Shown: positions 33,996 to 38,421 of the stretch, one piece after another
Layout: every line of letters starts with the position of its first letter
How positions within the stretch are numbered: the first letter of the stretch is position 1
Source: Acidobacteriota bacterium
Lineage (GTDB): Bacteria > Actinomycetota > Acidimicrobiia > Spongiisociales > ZC4RG35
Length of the DNA: 38,421 nucleotides
Reading direction: 5' to 3'
Assembly (NCBI GenBank): GCA_022573225.1
Contig: JACZUI010000023.1
Location: 1-38,421 of the forward strand
Made by a program: the position numbers and the translations under genes
Notes under the pieces: model-generated
What the model was told of the DNA's origin: nothing
Seen by the model: only the letters and a program-made list of their open reading frames with translations
Databases searched by the model: none

Positions 33996-34926
33996 CAGCC
34001 GGGCAGAACGGCCATCTCAGCCGCCCATAAGTGCTGCGGTTTGCGGGGTTTCTGGATCGGGTCCGGTCGCCGACACCGATTGAGCCTTCAGTCGATCTCC
34101 CCAGTGACACGGTGACAGTTGATCCTCCGACCCAAGTTTGGGATTCGTCTTGGGTGACGTGGATTCGTCCGGCCCTCCCGATAGCAGTTCCCTGAGCGGC
34201 GATATACGAAGCAGGGGCACGTCCGCTTCCGATCAGCCATTGGGCGAGTGAAGCGTTGAGACTCCCAGTGACCGGGTCTTCAACGAGCTGTCCCTTGTCG
34301 TTGGAGAAGAAAGCTCGAACCTCGAAGTCGATGTCAGCGCCACCAGGGTGCGGACCAACCACTCCGATATCGATCTGACCGTCACCGTCGTAGCGACCGA
34401 TATCCGGTCTCAAAGAGAGAACAGCTTCATGGTCTTCGACCAATACGCCCACCCAGCCCGGACCGTTGTCCACCCACTCGATAGCGACGATCTCGTCGGG
34501 ACTGATCCCCAAAACGGCAGCAACCTGGACTGTGTAGACGTCATCTACCGGTCCGCTCCGGATGAGCGGAGGAGCCGCAAACGAGAGCCGTCCGTTTCTT
34601 TTCAGATGAACCAGACCGATACCACATTCCTGGACGATGATGTCGCCCCTTGGAGTCGTACCGGTGCTCAACCAGGCGTGACAGGTCCCCAGGGTCGGAT
34701 GACCGGCAAAAGGGAGTTCTCCGATAGGAGTAAAGATCCGTACCCGATAGTCAGCCTCTTCCCTGGTTGGGGGAAGCAGGAACGTGGTTTCGGACAGGTT
34801 CATCCAACGAGTAATCGCCTGCATCTCCTCGGTGGTCAGACCCTCAGCGTCATGAACAACAGCGAGAGGGTTGCCCAACAAAGCGCCCGATCCGAACACG
34901 TCGATCATCTGAAAACCCCGACTCAT
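33955..34926 (-). CDS. PhzF-family isomerase/epimerase-like protein
   Basis: This 323-residue protein has MIDVFGSGALLGNPLAVV, the catalytic Glu in WMNLSETTFLLPP, RIFTPIGELPFAGHPTLG, VEDPVTGSLNASLAQWL and YIAAQGTAIGRAGRIHV. PhzF-type enzymes isomerise small molecules (trans-2,3-dihydro-3-hydroxyanthranilate in phenazine synthesis), but most homologues have unknown substrates and no phenazine genes are here. ATG 34926 starts the homology; the frame upstream belongs to a repeat-protein remnant. After the expected C-terminal strand about 45 residues of low-quality sequence follow (RSRNPANRSTYGRLRWPFC), overlapping the SRPBCC end. The original stop may therefore have been lost through mutation or frameshift. 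Confidence 0.82.
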   Translation of the reverse strand: MSRGFQMIDVFGSGALLGNPLAVVHDAEGLTTEEMQAITRWMNLSETTFLLPPTREEADYRVRIFTPIGELPFAGHPTLGTCHAWLSTGTTPRGDIIVQECGIGLVHLKRNGRLSFAAPPLIRSGPVDDVYTVQVAAVLGISPDEIVAIEWVDNGPGWVGVLVEDHEAVLSLRPDIGRYDGDGQIDIGVVGPHPGGADIDFEVRAFFSNDKGQLVEDPVTGSLNASLAQWLIGSGRAPASYIAAQGTAIGRAGRIHVTQDESQTWVGGSTVTVSLGRSTEGSIGVGDRTRSRNPANRSTYGRLRWPFCPAVICLCLLRFQRCV

Positions 34927-34956
34927 CGAACGGAGCCTACGACGCATCGCAATAGG

Positions 34957-35220
34957 CAAAGGCAGGCCCGAGCTTCCGACGGTCACGCTCAGCATCCGAG
35001 AGTAGAAGTTGCTAAAACCTGGACCCGGGACCCGGGTCCAAGTGAGGCCATCAGGAGAAGTCCACACCGCCGGGTCCCACCCAAAGTCGTAGACGCTATC
35101 GGATCCGACAGCCATCAGACCCGGGCCTCCGACGGTCGCGCTCAGCATCCACTCTTCCGAGATCTGCCCCAAGGCAGCCGACATGACGAAAACGGCTTCG
35201 TTGTGTGGAACCCGCGTCAC
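34957..35220 (-). pseudogene. Remnant of a repeat (beta-propeller-like) protein
   Basis: On the minus strand the frame reads TRVPHNEAVF, WMLSATVGGPGLMAVGSDS, AVWTSPDGLTWTRVPG and RMLSVTVGSSGL. These are pieces of a repeated unit (VWTSPDGLTWTRVP...GGPGLxAVG) like that in actinobacterial beta-propeller-type secreted proteins. Two copies of ATGCTGAGCG(C/T)GACCGTCGGA show the repeat at DNA level. The unit is cut on one side by an in-frame TGA a few codons before 35220 and on the other by fusion into the PhzF reading frame. It has no signal peptide or start of its own, so it is a fragment. Confidence 0.65.
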
Positions 35221-35622
35221 GTAAGCCCATCAAGGCACCACAGCCACCGGGAAGCATCAACGCTCGTTGGTCGGGTTTCTGAGTACGCAGACGGCCAAGT
35301 TCCAGGTCCGAGGAGTTCGGTTTAGTTTCCGTTTGTCTGTAACCAAGTGTCGGCGGAAAGGAGGACGATACGGGGGTTGGGAACACACTTCATGGATCTA
35401 AAGGGTCACTCACCAGAAACCACTTGCATTAGTTGTTACAGACGATGAAGGCCCAGGTCAGGTGAGTTTGAGACAGTGCGATTTCGTTCCGCCTGGCCTC
35501 CGCCAAACCTCGGAGCCTCCTTGCTCTTTGACCAGGTCGGCCAAGCTGGCAGCGGCTAACGACACCAACAATCCCTGGTTCCGAATACGGATCAGAAGGT
35601 TCGGAGTTAGCCGTTCGGAAAC
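35221..35622. other. Gene-free stretch with debris
   Basis: About 400 bp show no convincing coding region on either strand and include a relatively AT-rich part (35390-35460). An AAAGGAGG at 35355-35365 leads to open frames of about 20 codons only. Near 35485-35505 the sequence (CGTTCCGCCTGGCCTCCGCCA) is faintly like the 3' end of the upstream selC gene. Together with the neighbouring repeat-protein fragment it looks like decayed accessory DNA. Confidence 0.4.
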
Positions 35623-36189
35623 CTACGGGGTACTGACGGTCAGGGAGAAGGTCGACGAGGCAAAAGCGGATGCGGACACTTCGATGTAATAGGAGCCCGG
35701 ACTCCAGATGAGGTCGGGGTCGATCTCGACGGTTACCTCTTTGTCTTCGGTGTCAGGGGCGGTTGAGGACTTGAGCCCAACCCCTCCTTGCTGGACGGTC
35801 TCGAGATCCGGGTAGCCCACGTACAGGGCGAGACTCGCGGTCAGTCCGGTGAGGGAGACTGTGAAACTGTCGACGCCCGTGGGGATGTCCACACAGAAGT
35901 ACAACGGGTCGCCTTCGACGACCTCCGAGCTGACCGTTGCACCGAGGGCAATCTCATCTATGGGACCCTCGCATTCGGGGATGTCTTGAGGTGTGTCTTC
36001 GGACGCTTCCGTCGGCTGTTGTGTCTGCGCGGTCGTGGTTGGCCTGGCCGCTTGCTGAGCGGTCGTGGATGACGCGGCTGGTTGCTCAGCGATCGTTGTG
36101 GTACTCGCACTGCCTCCACACGAGGCGATAAGCAGCACCGCCGCGACAAAGGACACAAGCGATAGGGGTCGTCCCGCTCGGTATGTCAT
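35623..36189 (-). CDS. Putative lipoprotein with PPC-like domain
   Basis: This 188-residue protein has a lipoprotein signal (LVSFVAAVLLIASC) followed by a Thr/Ala/Gln-rich linker (about 25-65). A C-terminal beta domain comes next: GDPLYFCVDIPTGVDSFTVS, ASLALYVGYPDL and SPGSYYIEVSA, similar to bacterial pre-peptidase C-terminal (PPC) domains. It is probably exposed on the outer face of the membrane, with the linker spanning the wall layer. ATG 36189 has AAGGGA upstream; the preceding GTG 36192 is an alternative. No enzyme domain is attached, unlike most PPC proteins. The function is unknown. Confidence 0.8.
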   Translation of the reverse strand: MTYRAGRPLSLVSFVAAVLLIASCGGSASTTTIAEQPAASSTTAQQAARPTTTAQTQQPTEASEDTPQDIPECEGPIDEIALGATVSSEVVEGDPLYFCVDIPTGVDSFTVSLTGLTASLALYVGYPDLETVQQGGVGLKSSTAPDTEDKEVTVEIDPDLIWSPGSYYIEVSASAFASSTFSLTVSTP

Positions 36190-36301
36190 CACTCATCCCT
36201 TCGCTGAGGAGGCTGTCCCAGGTGCTGGAGCAGACTGCCTCGGACCCTAGCCCTCCCCCGTCAGATGGGCCGTTGGATGGTGGCCGTGCGTCCTCCGAGC
36301 G

Positions 36302-36330
36302 TTGTAGCCAGCCGCACCGGCTGGCATACT
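36302..36330 (+). promoter_or_regulatory. Promoter of the DJ-1/PfpI-like gene
   Basis: TTGTAG (36302-36307) and CATACT (36325-36330) are separated by exactly 17 bp. The ATG follows six bases after the -10 box, so the transcript should be leaderless. Confidence 0.6.
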
Positions 36331-36336
36331 TCGACT

Positions 36337-36849
36337 ATGGACCTCACGGCCCTCGTGTTCGACGGGGTCATGTCTAGCGACGTGTTGGCCCCGATCGAGG
36401 CGGCGAGCTCGGAAGGCGATGTTTCGGTCCGGTTCGTGAGCCGAACCGGTGAGATGTGTTGGGGATTCGAACCACTCCACTCCTTCAAAGCAGACGCCGC
36501 GCTCGACGACGTGTGGAGTACTGATGTTCTGCTGGTACCCGGCGGACTCGGCTCAATCGCCATGATGCAGGACGCCCATGTCACCGCATGGCTCCGAACC
36601 ATGGCAGGCCGGAGCACCTACGTCATGAGCGTATCGACCGGGTCTCTGCTGCTGGCGGCGGCCGGGCTGCTCGACCAACGTGACGCCTCGGGTCACTGGC
36701 TGGCTCACGAGGATCTGGCTCGGGCTGGTGCTCACCCGACCGGAGACACCGTGACCTGGCAGGGCCACATCGTCACAACGGCGGGGTATATGGCCGCGGC
36801 CGACGTGGCGAGGACATTCCCCGAGCGGGTTCTGTTCGGCGGGGCGTAA
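36337..36849 (+). CDS. DJ-1/PfpI-like protein with Ser at the nucleophile position
   Basis: This 170-residue protein of the class I glutamine-amidotransferase-like/DJ-1 superfamily resembles isocyanide hydratase-type members: LTALVFDGVMSSDVLAPIEA, TDVLLVPGGLGS, YVMSVSTGSLLLAAAGLL and TAGYMAAAD. In these families the elbow reads SVCTGS with a catalytic Cys; here it is SVSTGS (Ser100, codon TCG), so the usual Cys chemistry is lost or changed. The following HWLAHEDLARAG keeps the His-rich strand. It is somewhat short at the C-terminus. ATG 36337 is chosen from homology and a leaderless promoter. It could be a non-catalytic or altered enzyme. Confidence 0.8.
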   Translation: MDLTALVFDGVMSSDVLAPIEAASSEGDVSVRFVSRTGEMCWGFEPLHSFKADAALDDVWSTDVLLVPGGLGSIAMMQDAHVTAWLRTMAGRSTYVMSVSTGSLLLAAAGLLDQRDASGHWLAHEDLARAGAHPTGDTVTWQGHIVTTAGYMAAADVARTFPERVLFGGA

Positions 36850-36949
36850 CTGCTGTCATGCAGAGGGGGTATGTGATCCTCGAAGCCAGGATTCTCGGCG
36901 GACGGGTGATCCAGGATTCCAAGCGTGATACGGCGTCTTAGCCCTACGT

Positions 36950-38281
36950 CTAGAGACTTGCGCTGTCGACATCCACCGCTGGTGCCCTCTCCGGACCGGC
37001 GAACAGGTCGACCAGCACGACCAGCCCCAAGACGAGGACTGCCGTGATGATCACTATCAGTCCGCTCGGTGGAGGACCGAAGAGCACGAATAGGAGTCCG
37101 ACCACCACGATGACCCCCTGGATCGTGCGCTTCCATTCCACTAGAAACGCCATGAATCCGCTGGGTTCCTCTTCTATGGGGCGACGCCGGGCATCGAGAG
37201 TTCGAGAAGTCCAAGCCCTGACACGGTGGGCACGCTCGGAGGGGCCCATCGCCCAGGCGATCAGACCGATGATCAGGGCGACGAACAACACCGCCCAGGT
37301 CGCCTGGATCAATCGGGCAAGAGTGATGTCCCATGCCGAGCCCGCTGCTTCTCTTCTTATCTCGTTGTCGAACCCGTTGATGATCGCGGTGCGGCCGACG
37401 CGCTGGGCGGCCAAGGTCAGCAGTAAGGCCAGCGCCGTTCCAAAGCTGATGATTCCCACCATCCTGCGACGGTTAGAGGTGACCCACATCGCTCCTGCAG
37501 TGAGGATGACAGCCAGAAGCGGCAGGAACCATCCCATGGTGTTGATAGCTTGAGCCACGGCCTGGGCTGAAGCTAGATGCTCATTCTCATAGAGAACGAT
37601 CTGCCCGAGGCTGACTTCAATGTCAGGCAGATCGAGCCCCGTAGCTGCGACCCGGTCGAGAACGACCGCGCCGACCTGGTCGAGATCGATGGCGACCTTA
37701 CCGTCTTCGGCTGCCAGGGCTCTGTCGTTCCCGGTGAGGACTGCGCTGACGGCTTTGTGGGTAACACGAAGCGTCGCCGTCCACGCCGACGTCACGGCGT
37801 CCGACTGGATGACCTCGTTGGCGAGTCTGGCTATCAAATCCTCGATTGTATTTGTCAGCGGGGAGGCCAGAAAACTCAGCTCCTCCGGTAGCGCCTCGCT
37901 CACGAACACCTCGACACCCGCCGCCTCTACGACACCGTCTGCCACACGGATCGAAAGGGCGCTCGCGACTGCGTCGTTCTGGGGCAGGGACGCGAGAGTC
38001 GCGACGAACCGGTCCTCGTCCTGGAGCGTGGTCCTCACCCACACGGCATCCACCGCGGTAACAACCGCGAGGATGGCCAGGAAGGCGAGCACACCAGCAA
38101 GGATCCTCCGCCAAACCGAGCCTTTGGTCCTGCGGGTTTCGAGCTGGTCGCGCAGCGCCTCGTTCTCCGTGCGCAGGGCTGCCAGCTCTTCCTCAGAAGT
38201 CGAAGATCGTGTCTTCTCGTTTCCCAAAAAACTGCCCCCCCCAATGACGACTAGAACGCCTTCACCTGAGCCCTGCACCAT
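36950..38281 (-). CDS. Integral membrane protein with coiled-coil N-terminus
   Basis: This 443-residue protein has an acidic coiled-coil segment at about 28-50 (SEEELAALRTENEALRDQLE) and then TM1 (RRILAGVLAFLAILAVVTAV). An outside domain of about 150 residues follows, with FVATLASLPQNDAVASALS. Further TM helices lie near 255-275, 285-305, 335-355 and 395-435. This layout is common in actinobacterial uncharacterised membrane proteins. It probably senses or organises something at the cell envelope, but no named family is recognised. The start is uncertain: ATG 38281 gives an odd Gly-rich leader, and TTG 38227 behind a G-run is another option. It follows another same-strand gene that ends about 50 bp upstream. 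Confidence 0.75.
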   Translation of the reverse strand: MVQGSGEGVLVVIGGGSFLGNEKTRSSTSEEELAALRTENEALRDQLETRRTKGSVWRRILAGVLAFLAILAVVTAVDAVWVRTTLQDEDRFVATLASLPQNDAVASALSIRVADGVVEAAGVEVFVSEALPEELSFLASPLTNTIEDLIARLANEVIQSDAVTSAWTATLRVTHKAVSAVLTGNDRALAAEDGKVAIDLDQVGAVVLDRVAATGLDLPDIEVSLGQIVLYENEHLASAQAVAQAINTMGWFLPLLAVILTAGAMWVTSNRRRMVGIISFGTALALLLTLAAQRVGRTAIINGFDNEIRREAAGSAWDITLARLIQATWAVLFVALIIGLIAWAMGPSERAHRVRAWTSRTLDARRRPIEEEPSGFMAFLVEWKRTIQGVIVVVGLLFVLFGPPPSGLIVIITAVLVLGLVVLVDLFAGPERAPAVDVDSASL

Positions 38282-38332
38282 AGCTGCCCGCGCTACTCGT
38301 AGCCGAGAGGGTCGGAGACCGCGGGTGGGAGC

Positions 38333-38421
38333 TCAGTTCCGGTTGTCCCCGCTGTCGGAGTCTCTACTCGAATCCGAATCGTCCGCGACGGGCACAGCAG
38401 CAGCTTCCACCGCCGCCACGC
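38333..38421 (-). CDS. C-terminal end of an unidentified protein (partial)
   Basis: A minus-strand frame enters from the right edge and ends at TGA 38335-38333. The visible 28 or so residues are Ala/Val- then Asp/Ser-rich (AVPVADDSDSSRDSDSGDNR), a low-complexity acidic tail. Its identity cannot be determined. The same strand and short gap suggest that it precedes the membrane protein gene in one transcript. Confidence 0.45.
   Translation of the reverse strand, partial: VAAVEAAAVPVADDSDSSRDSDSGDNRN

Noticed and set aside
35485-35505. A resemblance to the selC 3' end as an attachment-site duplicate
   Set aside because: Only about nine contiguous bases (CCTCCGCCA) match and no integrase is present. 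It is mentioned as a hint but not called as an att site.

Overview
The window reads as chromosomal DNA of a high-GC actinobacterium. Supporting signs are GTG/TTG starts, several apparently leaderless promoters, a mycobacterial-type MutT1 (Nudix plus histidine phosphatase), CtaA, an MMPL transporter and a SoxR of actinobacterial style. Acidimicrobiia is my guess, but no rRNA or other marker here settles it. About 36 protein genes, one tRNA gene and several regulatory sites can be supported. Genes are dense, with only two gene-poor stretches near 300-400 bp (29049-29344 and 35221-35622).

Layout. 1-4454: a partial secreted protein, GDPD phosphodiesterase and HU on the minus strand; a PaaG-like crotonase on plus; then a minus cluster of aminoglycoside-phosphotransferase-like kinase, phosphoribosyltransferase and DUF3237 protein. 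4585-8547: MMPL/RND exporter and HisC (minus). 8704-12597: a plus cluster with a fused E1alpha-E1beta 2-oxoacid dehydrogenase, coupled to a LOG-family protein and a small CxxC protein, followed by MutT1. 12719-16269: a heterodimeric ABC exporter. 16357-17501: hairpins and a sigma-70 factor. 17614-22173: META-domain protein, a TetR regulator with an alpha/beta-hydrolase-glycosyltransferase fusion, SixA and a peroxiredoxin-like protein. 22324-27410: YyaL-type protein, Rieske protein, SoxR and CtaA. 27488-29833: secreted protein, cysteine synthase family enzyme and a lipoprotein. 29885-33109: a two-flavin aryl-CoA monooxygenase/reductase and a repeat-bearing HTH membrane protein. 33192-33287: selenocysteine tRNA (selC). 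33519-38421: SRPBCC, PhzF, repeat-protein debris, lipoprotein, a DJ-1/PfpI protein with Ser at the usual Cys position, and a membrane protein.

Three items stand out. (1) A probable SoxR regulon. A 9-2-9 palindrome lies between soxR and a Rieske enzyme gene, and a second, imperfect copy lies in a promoter of the same geometry (TTGACT-N19-TAnGTT) before the ABC exporter about 10 kb away. This suggests a redox-compound response made of sensor, modifying oxygenase and exporter. (2) The E1 dehydrogenase frame begins with a peptide that looks like the N-terminal ParA-interacting tag of ParB. (3) A selC gene shows that the organism probably makes selenoproteins, although none is visible here.

All functions are read from motifs and remembered family features. 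No database search was run.
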